From: Prevotellaceae bacterium UBA7028
GTDB taxonomy: Bacteria; Bacteroidota; Bacteroidia; Bacteroidales; Bacteroidaceae
NCBI GenBank assembly: GCA_002494215.1
Contig: DLBF01000014.1
Location: forward strand, 1-19,647
Length of the DNA: 19,647 nt
Reading direction: 5' to 3'
Position numbers and translations under genes: made by a program. A model generated the notes under the pieces. That model ran no database searches. It saw only the letters and a program-made list of their open reading frames with translations, and was not told the DNA's origin. Positions 1-8,132 of this stretch are shown here, piece after piece (within the stretch, counting starts at the first letter, position 1; the number at the start of each line of letters is the position of its first letter).

Positions 1-207
1 GAGGAGATTCACGCTTACATCCGTAGCTGTGTTGCTGAGGTTTACGGCGCTCAGGTTGCTGACGAGACCAGCATTCTCTATGGTGGTTCTTGCAAGGCAA
101 GCAATGCTCCCGAGCTGTTTGCTAAGCCCGACATTGATGGTGGCTTGATTGGTGGTGCTTCTCTGAAGGCTCCTGATTTCAAGGGTATCATCGACGCTTG
201 GAAGTAA
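1..207 (+). CDS. tpiA: triosephosphate isomerase, C-terminal part (truncated by window start)
   Basis: The last 68 codons of triosephosphate isomerase, which interconverts dihydroxyacetone phosphate and glyceraldehyde 3-phosphate in cytoplasmic glycolysis and gluconeogenesis. The frame is open from base 1 to a TAA at 205-207. The fragment shows two conserved phosphate-binding segments of the TIM barrel, ILYGGS (about residues 26-31 of the fragment) and GGLIGGASL (about 47-55), followed by the usual final helix ending in DAWK. The 5' part with the catalytic Lys, His and Glu lies outside the window. A strong intrinsic terminator follows directly. Family assignment is very secure; only the upstream boundary is unknown. 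Confidence 0.97.
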   Translation, partial: EEIHAYIRSCVAEVYGAQVADETSILYGGSCKASNAPELFAKPDIDGGLIGGASLKAPDFKGIIDAWK

Positions 208-222
208 TCAAATAATTATATT

Positions 223-267
223 CAGGTTTCGCAGGCCGTAAGGCTTGCGAACCTGATTTTTTTCTTT
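223..267 (+). terminator. Rho-independent terminator after tpiA
   Basis: Inverted repeat CAGGTTTCGCAGGCC / GGCTTGCGAACCTG (223-237 and 242-255). It forms a stem of about 14 bp with one bulged T and one G-T pair, followed by the T-rich tail ATTTTTTTC from 256. It ends 16 bases before the next gene and probably separates tpiA from the SPOR-folE pair, at least in part. Confidence 0.85.
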
Positions 268-280
268 ACAACGTTCCTAC

Positions 281-844
281 ATGAAGAAAGTTCTCCTTCT
301 ATCAACTCTTTCCTTTGCTTGTGTTATGGCTAATGCACAGGCAAAATATACCGAGGAGATTCAGAAACAAGCTCCCGGGCAAGGAAAGGTAGTATTGCAC
401 CAGAGTTATATCATTACCGATTTGGTGAATGGTACAGCATCTCCTCTGTTGCCTGAAACGCCCAAGCCTGTTGCGGCTAAGACGGAGAAGAAACCCTCTG
501 TTGCAACTGTTAGGCCACAGGTTGTCGATACCCTTGCTTCGGATTCCAGTAATAAGGTACAGCTTACGGGGCAGCGCATCCGTATCAACGGCTACCGCAT
601 TCAGGTCTATCTGGGAGGAAATACTCGTCAAGGAAAGGCCGAGGCACAGATGATGAAGGAACGTGTTAGAAGTCTCTTCTCCGAATTGCCTGTTTATGCA
701 GGATTCCAGTCTCCCCACTGGATTTGCCGTGCCGGTGACTTCCGTACTTACGAGGAGGCATCCGAGTATTTGCACAAAATGCGCGAGACAGGTCGGTTCG
801 ATGAGGCTGTAATCATTAAGAGCAAAATCAACGTACGCGAATAA
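281..844 (+). CDS. exported SPOR-domain protein
   Basis: A 187-residue exported protein with a C-terminal SPOR domain (about residues 101-181, from [10 protein letters not shown] to EAVIIKSK). SPOR domains bind glycan strands of peptidoglycan denuded of stem peptides, often at division sites. The N terminus has MKK followed by a hydrophobic stretch and a likely signal-peptidase site after ANA (residues 17-19). Residues about 45-95 are a Pro/Ala/Lys-rich low-complexity linker, as expected for a periplasmic tether. The stop codon is two bases from the folE start, so the two genes are probably cotranscribed and translationally linked. I see no TAnnTTTG box in the 73-base gap from tpiA, so expression may depend on read-through of the terminator or on a weak promoter. 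Cell-wall binding is inferred from the domain; the partner is unknown. Confidence 0.85.
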   Translation: MKKVLLLSTLSFACVMANAQAKYTEEIQKQAPGQGKVVLHQSYIITDLVNGTASPLLPETPKPVAAKTEKKPSVATVRPQVVDTLASDSSNKVQLTGQRIRINGYRIQVYLGGNTRQGKAEAQMMKERVRSLFSELPVYAGFQSPHWICRAGDFRTYEEASEYLHKMRETGRFDEAVIIKSKINVRE

Positions 845-846
845 TT

Positions 847-1407
847 ATGACAGAGGTAGAAAAGGAATTAGAGGAACACGTTCGCCGCATCCTCGAACTT
901 ATGGGTGAGGATGCTGACCGCGAGGGTTTACTTAAGACTCCACATCGTGTGGCCAAGGCCATGCAGACGTTGACCAAAGGGTATGCAGAAGACCCGATAG
1001 CTATTCTTAATTCGGCAAAGTTCAGCGAGGACTACCGTCAGATGGTCATTGTTCGCGACATCAATTTCTATTCTCTTTGCGAGCATCATATGCTTCCCTT
1101 CTACGGCAAGGTGCACGTAGCCTATATCCCTAACGGACAGGTTACGGGGCTTAGTAAGATTGCCAGGGTAGTGGATTGTTTCTCACACCGTTTGCAGATT
1201 CAGGAGCGCATGACCAAGCAGATACGCGAGTGTATCCAAGAGGCCTTGAATCCGTTAGGTGTTATGGTGGTGATAGAGGCCCAGCACATGTGTATGCAGA
1301 TGCGTGGTGTAGAGAAACAGGGTAGCATTACTACCACCAGTGATTTTTGTGGTGCTTTCAATCAAGCCAAGACACGCGAGGAGTTCTTGCAACTTATTTC
1401 AAGATAA
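847..1407 (+). CDS. folE: GTP cyclohydrolase I (FolE)
   Basis: Converts GTP to 7,8-dihydroneopterin triphosphate plus formate, the entry step of tetrahydrofolate synthesis and a possible source for queuosine precursors. It is 186 residues long, normal for the compact bacterial enzyme. The zinc site is intact: Cys78 and His81 in CEHHMLPF, and Cys149 in QHMCMQMRG, with the same 71-residue Cys-Cys spacing as the E. coli enzyme. The GxV(T)GLSK segment near residues 97-104 and the Arg/Gln-rich helix around 115-128 are also typical. The gene follows the SPOR gene with a two-base gap. Its last 14 bases overlap the 3' end of the opposing dnaG, with no terminator hairpin between them. Assignment is secure. 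Confidence 0.97.
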   Translation: MTEVEKELEEHVRRILELMGEDADREGLLKTPHRVAKAMQTLTKGYAEDPIAILNSAKFSEDYRQMVIVRDINFYSLCEHHMLPFYGKVHVAYIPNGQVTGLSKIARVVDCFSHRLQIQERMTKQIRECIQEALNPLGVMVVIEAQHMCMQMRGVEKQGSITTTSDFCGAFNQAKTREEFLQLISR

Positions 1408-3427
1408 CACGCTCGCCACAACTCTTGGCTAGTTCCTTAGCCAGTCTTGTTTTTTCTGTGAATGCGGTCATCAAGGCACGCAGTTCTTCCTTATTGTTCT
1501 TAACCTCAGGCTTCTTTGTCTTTTCGATGATAGCCTTCAGTTCGTTCTGAACGATGCTCAGCTTCAGGCTTGCCACCAGGTTGGGGATGATTTCGTCCAA
1601 CCGCTCGTCGGTAGGCATCTCAGCATGCAGCTTGCTCAGTGGGACATTGTCCAGAGACAGGTTGGCGGCCAGTTTGTTGATGTTGGCATCGGGGTGGTTT
1701 ACATAGAAATGCTCAGCCTTGAATCCTTCATCCTTTATGTGCTTGAATCCTTCTTCCAACATACGCTCGTATAAGGGGTCCGAGAGTTTTATGTCATCGT
1801 CTGCCAGACTGTAGTGTATGTATTCAATCACAGACAGTGGCACCTCGTTCCCATCATCGTCTAACATCTGGCACATTAGTTTTTCGCCGTGACGTACCAT
1901 CATCTGCATGAGAGTAAGCTCGCGTGGATTTTCTTTGGCTGTATGAGGAACAACAATTTCCGTGTTGGTGGGAATGTCCTCCTGTGTGGGGTCTGTTTTC
2001 TCTGGGCCCGCGTCTGGGTTTACGGGAACTTTTCTTCTTTCCTCCCGTTCCTGCTCCTTGCGTTTCTCTTCCCTGAGCCGCAGTATCTGTTTCTTTACAG
2101 CTTCCGTAATCAAACGCTCCTCCATGTGCAGCTTCTGCGCCGCTTGGCGTATATACAGCACACGTGTTATCTCGTCGGGTATCACGGCAATACTCTCAGA
2201 TACATTATGTATCAGTTGTCCCAACTTGGTGGGATCGTCCTTTGCACTCTCCATCAGGTGGCTAGTTTTGTAATTTACAAAGTCCACCTGATTGTCTTTC
2301 AGGTATTGTTGGTACTCTGTGGCGTTATGCTTGCGAGCAAAGCTGTCTGGGTCGTCGCCATCGGGCAGCAGCAGCAACTTAACATTCATACCTTCTGCCA
2401 ACAGCATGTCTATGCCTCGTTCGCTGGCATGGATACCAGCCTCGTCACCATCGAAGATAACGGTAATATTGTTGGTCATGCGGTGTATCAGCCTGATCTG
2501 CTCGTTGGTCAGTGCTGTGCCGCTGGATGCCACTACATTCTCTACGCCTTGCTGGTGCATGGCCATTACATCCGTATAGCCTTCTACCAGATAGCAGAGG
2601 TCTTGCTTGCGTATGGCTTCCTTGGCCTGATATAGACCGAAGAGTTCTCTACGTTTACTATAGACAAGACTCTCGGGCGAGTTCATGTACTTCACGTTCA
2701 CACCCTTGGTGGCAGCATCCAACACGCGTCCGCCAAAGCCTGCTACACGTCCGCTCATAGTAAAGATGGGCCATATCACACGTCCGCGGAAGCGGTCGCG
2801 CAACTTGCCGTCCTGTTCGTTCTTCAGGCAGAGGCCTGTTCCAATGCTCAGCTTGGTATCTTTCTCGTTGGGCGTGTTGGTCAGGAACTTCTCCTGATAG
2901 CCGGCTTTCAAAGCATCGGCAGCCAGTGTATGTTCGCGGTTGTTAGGACTGTATCCCACTTGGAATCTTTTCAGAATATCATCACGGAATCCTCTGCCGC
3001 GGAAGTAAGCCAGTCCTATGGCTTTTCCATCCGGAGTGTTGTTCAGCTCGTTCTGGAACCAGTCGCGTGCCCATTCGTTAACGATGAACATACTGTCGCG
3101 GTCGTTGCGAGATTCCATTTCCTCCTTAGACAGCTCCTTCTCCTGAATCTCTATGCCGTATTTCTTTGCCAGATAGCGCAGGGCATCGGGGTAGGAGAGT
3201 TGTTCGTGCTTCATAATGAAGTGAACGGGGCTTCCTCCCTCTCCGCAGGCAAAGCATTTGCACAGGTTCTTGGCAGGCGAGACCATAAAGGATGGCGTAT
3301 TGTCATCATGGAAGGGGCACAACCCTTTCAGGTTGACGCCGGCACGTTTTAGTGTCACAAAGTCCGACACTACATCCACGATGTTTGCCGCATCCAGAAT
3401 CTTATCTACCGTTAGTCTGTCTATCAT
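1394..3427 (-). CDS. dnaG: DNA primase (DnaG)
   Basis: Synthesises RNA primers for chromosome replication. The start chosen is ATG at 3427 ([10 protein letters not shown]), the usual Bacteroidetes DnaG N terminus, giving 677 residues. A start 7 codons upstream is possible but would fall downstream of, and close to, the promoter box. From this start: a CHC2 zinc-binding domain with Cys37, His40, Cys58 and Cys61; the RNA-polymerase core; and a TOPRIM domain with EGYTD (Glu282) and DGDEAG (Asp326, Asp328), the metal-binding acidic residues. A charged Lys/Glu/Arg-rich and Pro-rich linker follows, then a C-terminal region of about 170 residues that should bind the DnaB helicase. It is transcribed divergently from pepT and meets folE tail to tail with a 14-base overlap. 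Confidence 0.96.
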   Translation of the reverse strand: MIDRLTVDKILDAANIVDVVSDFVTLKRAGVNLKGLCPFHDDNTPSFMVSPAKNLCKCFACGEGGSPVHFIMKHEQLSYPDALRYLAKKYGIEIQEKELSKEEMESRNDRDSMFIVNEWARDWFQNELNNTPDGKAIGLAYFRGRGFRDDILKRFQVGYSPNNREHTLAADALKAGYQEKFLTNTPNEKDTKLSIGTGLCLKNEQDGKLRDRFRGRVIWPIFTMSGRVAGFGGRVLDAATKGVNVKYMNSPESLVYSKRRELFGLYQAKEAIRKQDLCYLVEGYTDVMAMHQQGVENVVASSGTALTNEQIRLIHRMTNNITVIFDGDEAGIHASERGIDMLLAEGMNVKLLLLPDGDDPDSFARKHNATEYQQYLKDNQVDFVNYKTSHLMESAKDDPTKLGQLIHNVSESIAVIPDEITRVLYIRQAAQKLHMEERLITEAVKKQILRLREEKRKEQEREERRKVPVNPDAGPEKTDPTQEDIPTNTEIVVPHTAKENPRELTLMQMMVRHGEKLMCQMLDDDGNEVPLSVIEYIHYSLADDDIKLSDPLYERMLEEGFKHIKDEGFKAEHFYVNHPDANINKLAANLSLDNVPLSKLHAEMPTDERLDEIIPNLVASLKLSIVQNELKAIIEKTKKPEVKNNKEELRALMTAFTEKTRLAKELAKSCGERVILK

Positions 3428-3445
3428 CCTTTTTTGTTTTATGTG

Positions 3446-3453
3446 CAAAATTA
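3446..3453 (-). promoter_or_regulatory. Bacteroidetes-type -7 box for dnaG
   Basis: On the minus strand this is TAATTTTG, a full match to TAnnTTTG. It lies 18 bases before the dnaG ATG. I see no good TTTG at the expected -33 distance, so the element is supported by the -7 box and its position only. Confidence 0.55.
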
Positions 3454-3496
3454 AATAAAAATAACGAGAAACGGTCGAGTTGTCAGAAAAAAAGTG

Positions 3497-3504
3497 TAAG
3501 TTTG
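3497..3504 (+). promoter_or_regulatory. Bacteroidetes-type -7 box for pepT
   Basis: TAAGTTTG is a full match to TAnnTTTG, 28 bases before the pepT ATG. A TTG at 3480-3482 is only 14 bases upstream, shorter than the usual spacing of about 19-20, so the -33 element is uncertain. With the opposing dnaG box it makes a compact divergent promoter region of 105 bp. Confidence 0.55.
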
Positions 3505-3532
3505 CAGGTCAAACCGTAAAAACTATTGTATT

Positions 3533-4762
3533 ATGAATACCCAATTGGTAGATCGTTTTCTTAAATATGTGTCTTTCGATACCCAATCGAGCGAAGAGTC
3601 AGCTTCCTGTCCCAGCACTCGCAAACAGTTTGCTTTGGCAGAATATCTGCGCGACGAGCTCATTGCCTTAGGGCTCGAAGAAGTGGAGATGGACGAGAAT
3701 GCCTACGTCTATGCCACCCTTCCTGCAAATACGGATAAGCCTGTGCCCACCATAGGCTTCATTGCTCACATGGATACTTCGCCCGATTGTAGTGGTGCCG
3801 ATATCAAACCGCGCATTATTCGTAATTACGACGGAAAGGATGTCGTGTTGGATGCTGCCCAGAATATCGTTACCCGTGTATCTGCTTTTCCAGAGTTGAA
3901 GGATCACATAGGCGAGGACCTTATTGTTACAGACGGTCATACCCTCTTGGGGGCTGACGATAAGGCTGGCATTGCAGAGATTGTGACAGCTATTGTTTAC
4001 CTGCAGGAGCATCCAGAGATTGAGCACGGCAAGATTCGTGTAGGCTTTAATCCTGACGAGGAGATTGGTGCAGGAGCACATCTTTTTGATGTCGAGAAGT
4101 TTGGTTGCCAGTGGGCCTATACGATGGATGGCAGCGAGGTTGGGGAACTGGAATATGAGAACTTCAATGCTGCTGGTGCCAAGGTAACCGTCAAGGGTTG
4201 CAACGTACATCCTGGCTATGCCAAGGATAAGATGGTGAATGCCGTGCTGATTGCCACAGAGTTTGCGCAGGAGATGCCTCAGAACGAGGTGCCTCAGAAG
4301 ACTGAGGGCTACGAGGGGTTCTATCATCTTACGGGCATGCAGGGAACGGTCGAGGAGGCTAAGCTTTCCTATATCATTCGCGATCATAACCGTCAGATGT
4401 TCGAGATGCGTAAGAAAGTCCTTATGGATATGGTAGAGCGTTTCAATCAGCGTTATGGTGCAGGAACTGTTCTTTTGGAACTTGCCGACCAATATTACAA
4501 TATGCTCTCCCAACTCTCAGACAAGCCTCATATCACCGATATTGCCAAGCAGGCAATCGAAGAGGCATGCGGTTTCTGTAAGGTCATCCCCATTCGTGGC
4601 GGAACGGATGGCGCTCAGCTATCCTTCAAGGGACTTCCTTGCCCCAACATCTTTGCAGGTGGACTTAACTTCCATGGCCGTCATGAGTTCGTCTCTGTTC
4701 AGAGCATGGAGAAAGCCATGCAGACCATCATCAATATCTGTCGGATTACAGCGGGGAAGTGA
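3533..4762 (+). CDS. pepT: peptidase T (tripeptide aminopeptidase, M20B)
   Basis: A cytoplasmic di-zinc aminopeptidase that releases the N-terminal residue from tripeptides, the last stage of peptide breakdown. At 409 residues it is full length for PepT. The expected metal ligands and catalytic residues are visible: His79 in AHMD, Asp142 in LGADDKAG, catalytic Glu176 and ligand Glu177 in NPDEEIGAG, Asp199 in TMDGS, and His381 in [22 protein letters not shown] (about 224-237) is the typical dimerisation/substrate segment. The start follows a clear -7 box. The next gene (GH8) begins about 50 bases later on the same strand with no terminator between them, so some cotranscription is possible. Confidence 0.96.
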   Translation: MNTQLVDRFLKYVSFDTQSSEESASCPSTRKQFALAEYLRDELIALGLEEVEMDENAYVYATLPANTDKPVPTIGFIAHMDTSPDCSGADIKPRIIRNYDGKDVVLDAAQNIVTRVSAFPELKDHIGEDLIVTDGHTLLGADDKAGIAEIVTAIVYLQEHPEIEHGKIRVGFNPDEEIGAGAHLFDVEKFGCQWAYTMDGSEVGELEYENFNAAGAKVTVKGCNVHPGYAKDKMVNAVLIATEFAQEMPQNEVPQKTEGYEGFYHLTGMQGTVEEAKLSYIIRDHNRQMFEMRKKVLMDMVERFNQRYGAGTVLLELADQYYNMLSQLSDKPHITDIAKQAIEEACGFCKVIPIRGGTDGAQLSFKGLPCPNIFAGGLNFHGRHEFVSVQSMEKAMQTIINICRITAGK

Positions 4763-4813
4763 TAAGGGGAGTATAGTTGCGAATCAAAAACAAAATAACA
4801 ATAGGTAAAAAGA

Positions 4814-6214
4814 TTGATAAAATTGAGAAAGAAAATCCTTACAATGATACTGGCACTTGCGACAACAGCAGCAAGTGCCAGAGATTTCTACGATGAGAAT
4901 GGTGGCTACTATGGTCCGGAGGATTTCAAAGATTTCAGCGGAGCCTACTATACAGGCGACTATACCAGCCCGTTCAAAACCTGCCTCGGCAAGACTGACG
5001 AAGAGATTCAGGAAAAGCTCGACCAGTTGTGGAACCATTACTTCAAGGGTGAAAGCAACGAGAAGGTGTATTTCGACAGGGGGTACGAAGCATATATTCT
5101 TGACACAGGTAATAATGATGTGCGCTCTGAGGGCATGAGCTATGGCATGATGATTGCCGTGCAGACCAACCATAAAGCGGAGTTCGACAAACTATGGGCA
5201 TTTGCCAAGAATCACATGTGGCATAAGAGCGGGCAATGGGATGGCTACTTCGCATGGCTGTGCGGAACCGATGGATACATGAGGGACCAAAATTGTGCGC
5301 CCGATGCCGAGATGTATTTCATGATGTCATTGCTCTTTGCTGCCAACCGCTGGCACGACTCTAGCTACATGGACGATGCTCAATATATCTTGGAGAAATG
5401 CTGGAAAAACGGCAGCGGTTCGCTGTTCAGTGAGTCTTTTAATGTCATCTGCTTCCAGCCATACAACTGCACAGACTTCACCGACCCATCCTACGACCTG
5501 CCAGCATTCATTGATCTGTTCTCACGCTGGTCAGACACCAAACAAGACAGGTGGTCGATGGTTGCCTATGCTACTCGCAACCACCTCTATAAGTCATCAC
5601 ACTCAAGAACGGGACTGTTTGCAGACTACACCGAATTCAATGGTCAGCCAAAGAGTACATCCTATAATACCAATTCCCACGAGTACATGTATGATGCCAT
5701 GCGATGCGCCATGAACTTCGGCATGGACTACTACCTTTTCGGTGCAGATGCCGAACGCCAGGAAATAATGGCACAGAGGCTTATCGGCTTCTTTGAGGAA
5801 GATAACTACGAGCACGCTCGCTTCAACTGGGACGGTAGCAGCCCTTCCGAAAGCTACACAGTTGGCGAGACAGGTGCCAACGCCGTGGCTTGCTACTGTT
5901 TGCTGAACAACCCGGAATACGAAGATGCCGTCAAGAGAAACCTTGAGATGGCATGGAATGTGAAACCGCTAAAAGGTCAGTACCGTTACTACGATGGGTT
6001 AGTGCATTATCTGTCAATGCTCCACCTTTGTGGCTCATTCAAGATATGGAAACCAGAACCTATCGTAGATTCTCTGGCGGGAACAACGACAACAGGCGTA
6101 ACTGACAAGAATGCTGATAATGCTTGGTACGCTCTTGATGGCACTAAGCAGCATTGCAAACCAAGCAAGAAGGGGGTATACGTGAAGAACGGGAAGAAAG
6201 TGATTGTTCAGTAA
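4814..6214 (+). CDS. secreted glycoside hydrolase family 8 enzyme (xylanase / exo-oligoxylanase-like)
   Basis: A 466-residue secreted GH8 enzyme, an inverting (alpha/alpha)6-barrel hydrolase of beta-1,4-linked glucan or xylan. Glu106 in VRSEGMSYGMM is the probable general acid. Asp164 in APDAEMYF and Asp294 in EYMYDAMR sit where the reducing-end xylose-releasing subgroup (GH8b) has its substrate-binding and base aspartates, so a xylan or xylo-oligosaccharide substrate is favoured over cellulose (inference). An in-frame TAG at 4802-4804 and the first ATG only at 4844 (after the Lys/Arg part of the signal peptide) mean a TTG start at 4814 or 4823 is required for a normal signal peptide; AGG at 4803-4805 supports 4814. 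The signal region ends near AASA (residues 19-22). The C terminus carries the tail motif YALDG...KKGVYVKNGKKV (about 439-463) shared with the M60 proteins. Confidence 0.88.
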   Translation: MIKLRKKILTMILALATTAASARDFYDENGGYYGPEDFKDFSGAYYTGDYTSPFKTCLGKTDEEIQEKLDQLWNHYFKGESNEKVYFDRGYEAYILDTGNNDVRSEGMSYGMMIAVQTNHKAEFDKLWAFAKNHMWHKSGQWDGYFAWLCGTDGYMRDQNCAPDAEMYFMMSLLFAANRWHDSSYMDDAQYILEKCWKNGSGSLFSESFNVICFQPYNCTDFTDPSYDLPAFIDLFSRWSDTKQDRWSMVAYATRNHLYKSSHSRTGLFADYTEFNGQPKSTSYNTNSHEYMYDAMRCAMNFGMDYYLFGADAERQEIMAQRLIGFFEEDNYEHARFNWDGSSPSESYTVGETGANAVACYCLLNNPEYEDAVKRNLEMAWNVKPLKGQYRYYDGLVHYLSMLHLCGSFKIWKPEPIVDSLAGTTTTGVTDKNADNAWYALDGTKQHCKPSKKGVYVKNGKKVIVQ

Positions 6215-6295
6215 ATACGATTTAACCTTATCGATCCGCTTTACAAATAAGATTCTGGGCAGGGTAACTAATATTGTTTGACTGTAGGAAATTTT

Positions 6296-6395
6296 ATTCT
6301 CACACTGAGAGAATAATTTCTCACGTTGTGAAAATATATTCTTTCGGTGTGAGAATTTATTCTCTCGACGTGAGAATAAATTGTTTTGCAGAAGG
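6296..6395. repeat. 21-bp tandem array of imperfect palindromes
   Basis: Four units with an exact 21-base period (TTCTC or TTCTT starting at 6297, 6318, 6339, 6360) and a degenerate fifth (6381). Each unit centres on an imperfect palindrome of about 19 bases of the form ATTCTC-N7-GAGAAT. Units 1 (6296-6314) and 4 (6359-6377) have perfect 6-bp arms; unit 2 (6316-6335) has ATTT/TCAC arms with a bulge; unit 3 (6338-6356) has ATTCT/AGAAT. A further shifted, weak copy may lie at about 6404-6422. Repeat identity is direct observation; function is unknown. Confidence 0.85.
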
Positions 6396-6585
6396 AAAGA
6401 AGATGTTTTCCTGTGTCAGAATGTTTTTTTCCTTGGTTTCTCGCCTTTTTATTTCTTGGGGTGGATAGTTTTTTGCTTTGTTGTTTCGAAGGCAAAGATA
6501 GAGAGGGGTGTTGGGAGTTCCTTTTTTCTCGGAATCTTCCTTGATGGTTGGCGTGCTTCTGCAAAGCAGAAAAAGGTTAATTTAT

Positions 6586-6616
6586 TTTGCGGGTGTCTTG
6601 TTTTTTTATAATTTTG
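6586..6616 (+). promoter_or_regulatory. Bacteroidetes promoter for the kinase-like gene
   Basis: TTTG (6586-6589), a 19-base spacer, then TAATTTTG (6609-6616): full matches to both elements of the primary Bacteroidetes promoter at normal spacing. The inferred start site near 6623 gives a leader of about 20 bases to the ATG at 6645. Confidence 0.82.
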
Positions 6617-6644
6617 CATAGTTAATGGTCAATATTAAGACACT

Positions 6645-8024
6645 ATGATGAAGAAAATAGCTGTATTACTGGTTAATATACTGGTGTTTTGCATGGTTGC
6701 AAACGCTCAGACAGAGGAGATGTGGCAACGTGCCGAGAATGATGCAACGGGTGGACGTTACAAAGAGGCTTTTGAACGTTTGCGTGGTATAGAACAGTCT
6801 ATTCAGACTAACGCCCAATTGGACGCTAAGGGCAAGGCTGCCGCACGCTATAGAGCTTCGCTCATCAGAATGAATATGTACATGAAGATGCGCAGGAGCG
6901 AGAGTGCTATGGAACATCTGGAGAAGATGGAACGCTTTGCCAGCGCCTCGGACAATGAGAAGGTAAAGAACGACCTGCTCTACAACAAGGCTATCTATTA
7001 TTACACCTTTGGACAGACATCCAAGGGTAATGAGGTCTTTAAGGAGATGGCAGCCAAGCTGACAGCCTCTAAGGAATATGACAAAGTTGATGCTGCCTAT
7101 AAGATGCTGATAGATGGTGGTAAGAAGTCGGGTAGTGCCAATATGGTGGCACAGGCCTATAGCGGCTATGTTGCCTGGAAGGATTCTGCTGCTGCATTGA
7201 AGTTGGCCGATGTGTCTGGTGCCCTGAAGGAGCAGATTCAGGCTGGCGAGAAAGAGATTGCCGAGAAAGATGGTAAGCTGGCTACCCGTCAGGGTATCAT
7301 CATTGCCCTGTGTGTGCTGACCGCCGTGTTGGCTGCTGTATTGGTGATAGGCGCTCTTTTCGTATTGCGCTTGTTGGCTCTTACAAGTAAGCAAAAGAAG
7401 ACTATCCGCCTGTTGGGCGAGAACATAGCTTTGAAGGCTAAGTTCACCAGCAATATATCAGCCCAGATGACTCCTGCCTTGCGTAAACTGAACACTCAGC
7501 AGCCTGAGGTAAAAGCCCTACTTGATTTCTCTGAGCACATACAGACACTCTCTAAACTGGAGTCTGGTATGGGAGAAGCAGTAGAGAAGGAGGAGATTAG
7601 TCTGCCTGCTTTCTGTGAGGAGCTGATGAATCAGGTTCGCGGCAAGGAGCGCAATGGTGTGGTGCTGGCTGTTGATGCTCCCAAGATGAGCGCTACTTTC
7701 AACAAAGAGTTTGTCAGCCATATCTTGCTGCATCTGCTGAACAATGCCGTTGCATATACACCTGAGGGCGGTCATATACATCTGGATTTCAAGAAACGTA
7801 GCGTACATAAGTTCCAGTTCCTGGTATCCAATACAGGTTCGCAGATTCCAGAGGAGAAGCGCGAGGATGTCTTCAAGCCCTTCCTGGAGGTTCGTGACCT
7901 GACAGAGGGCGATGGTCTGGGCCTGCCTATCTGCCAACAGATGGCTATCCGCATGAATGGTGACCTGAGCATAGACCCGGAGTTCACCAAGGGTACCCGC
8001 TTTGTGCTTAGCATCAACTGCTAA
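6645..8024 (+). CDS. membrane histidine-kinase-like protein lacking the phospho-acceptor His
   Basis: A 459-residue protein with a signal peptide (cleavage near ANA, residues 19-21), a helical TPR-like periplasmic sensor region (about 25-205), one membrane span (about 216-244), then a cytoplasmic kinase-like part. In the dimerisation helix the segment FTSNISAQMTPAL (267-279) aligns with the usual FLSNMSHEIRTPL type H-box, but the His is Ala273 and the following Glu is Gln274. The ATPase domain is better kept: N-box LLNNAVAYTP (364-373), a G1 box reduced to SNTGSQIP (395-402, Asn in place of the usual Asp), and G2 GDGLGLPI (422-429). No response regulator is encoded in the window. It may be a pseudokinase or an ATP-binding signalling partner. 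It lies just upstream of the M60 pair on the same strand, which suggests but does not show a regulatory link. Confidence 0.8.
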   Translation: MMKKIAVLLVNILVFCMVANAQTEEMWQRAENDATGGRYKEAFERLRGIEQSIQTNAQLDAKGKAAARYRASLIRMNMYMKMRRSESAMEHLEKMERFASASDNEKVKNDLLYNKAIYYYTFGQTSKGNEVFKEMAAKLTASKEYDKVDAAYKMLIDGGKKSGSANMVAQAYSGYVAWKDSAAALKLADVSGALKEQIQAGEKEIAEKDGKLATRQGIIIALCVLTAVLAAVLVIGALFVLRLLALTSKQKKTIRLLGENIALKAKFTSNISAQMTPALRKLNTQQPEVKALLDFSEHIQTLSKLESGMGEAVEKEEISLPAFCEELMNQVRGKERNGVVLAVDAPKMSATFNKEFVSHILLHLLNNAVAYTPEGGHIHLDFKKRSVHKFQFLVSNTGSQIPEEKREDVFKPFLEVRDLTEGDGLGLPICQQMAIRMNGDLSIDPEFTKGTRFVLSINC

Positions 8025-8030
8025 GATTAA

Positions 8031-8085
8031 CCAGTAGGGCTAGTAGGACTAGTATAGCTAGTTCAAACTAGCTCAGCTAGGTTAT
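8031..8085. repeat. CTAG-centred short tandem repeat (9-10 bp period)
   Basis: CTAG occurs at 8040, 8049, 8058, 8068 and 8077 (spacings 9, 9, 10, 9), preceded by a related CCAGTAGGG at 8031. Units read CTAGTAGGA, CTAGTATAG, CTAGTTCAAA, CTAGCTCAG, CTAGGTTAT. Within it AGCTAGTT and AACTAGCT (8056-8063, 8066-8073) are a perfect 8-bp inverted repeat. No T-tract follows, so it is not a standard terminator. I see no TAnnTTTG box between it and the M60 gene. Confidence 0.75.
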
Positions 8086-8132
8086 ACCATCAGAAAACAA
8101 ACCAACTTTAAATCAAATAATAGAAAAACAAC

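Larger units (their letters stand above)
6215..6644. other. 430-bp non-coding gap with palindromic array and promoter
   Basis: No credible gene on either strand. Short open frames here translate the 21-bp repeat into heptads and lack other coding signs. The gap holds the repeat array (6296-6395, perhaps to about 6425), a T-rich stretch, a small 6-bp hairpin at 6557-6571 without a T-tract, and a well-formed promoter at 6586-6616. I see no clear terminator for the GH8 gene. Confidence 0.8.

Noticed and set aside
1889..2635. 248-codon open frame on the plus strand opposite dnaG
   Set aside because: Lies wholly inside the well-supported dnaG gene; Leu/Val/Tyr/Cys-rich translation with no recognisable domain.
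3668..4513. 281-codon open frame on the minus strand opposite pepT
   Set aside because: Antisense to an intact pepT with all catalytic residues; translation has no recognisable domain.
4772..4779. TATAGTTG as a GH8 promoter -7 box
   Set aside because: One mismatch from TAnnTTTG and no TTTG at the right distance upstream; too weak to list as a feature.
6296..6395. CRISPR array
   Set aside because: The repeats are contiguous, palindromic and diverged, without unique spacers, and no cas genes are near.
6268..6564. Small open frames on both strands with heptad-like repeats (such as RIYSLDV, RIYFHNV)
   Set aside because: They are translations of the 21-bp repeat array; a 21-base period gives a 7-residue repeat in any open frame. 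No ribosome site, no coding pattern outside the repeat.
6557..6571. Hairpin TTCTGC-AAA-GCAGAA as a terminator
   Set aside because: Only 6 bp and followed by A-rich rather than T-rich sequence on the plus strand; it also lies just upstream of a promoter rather than after a gene.
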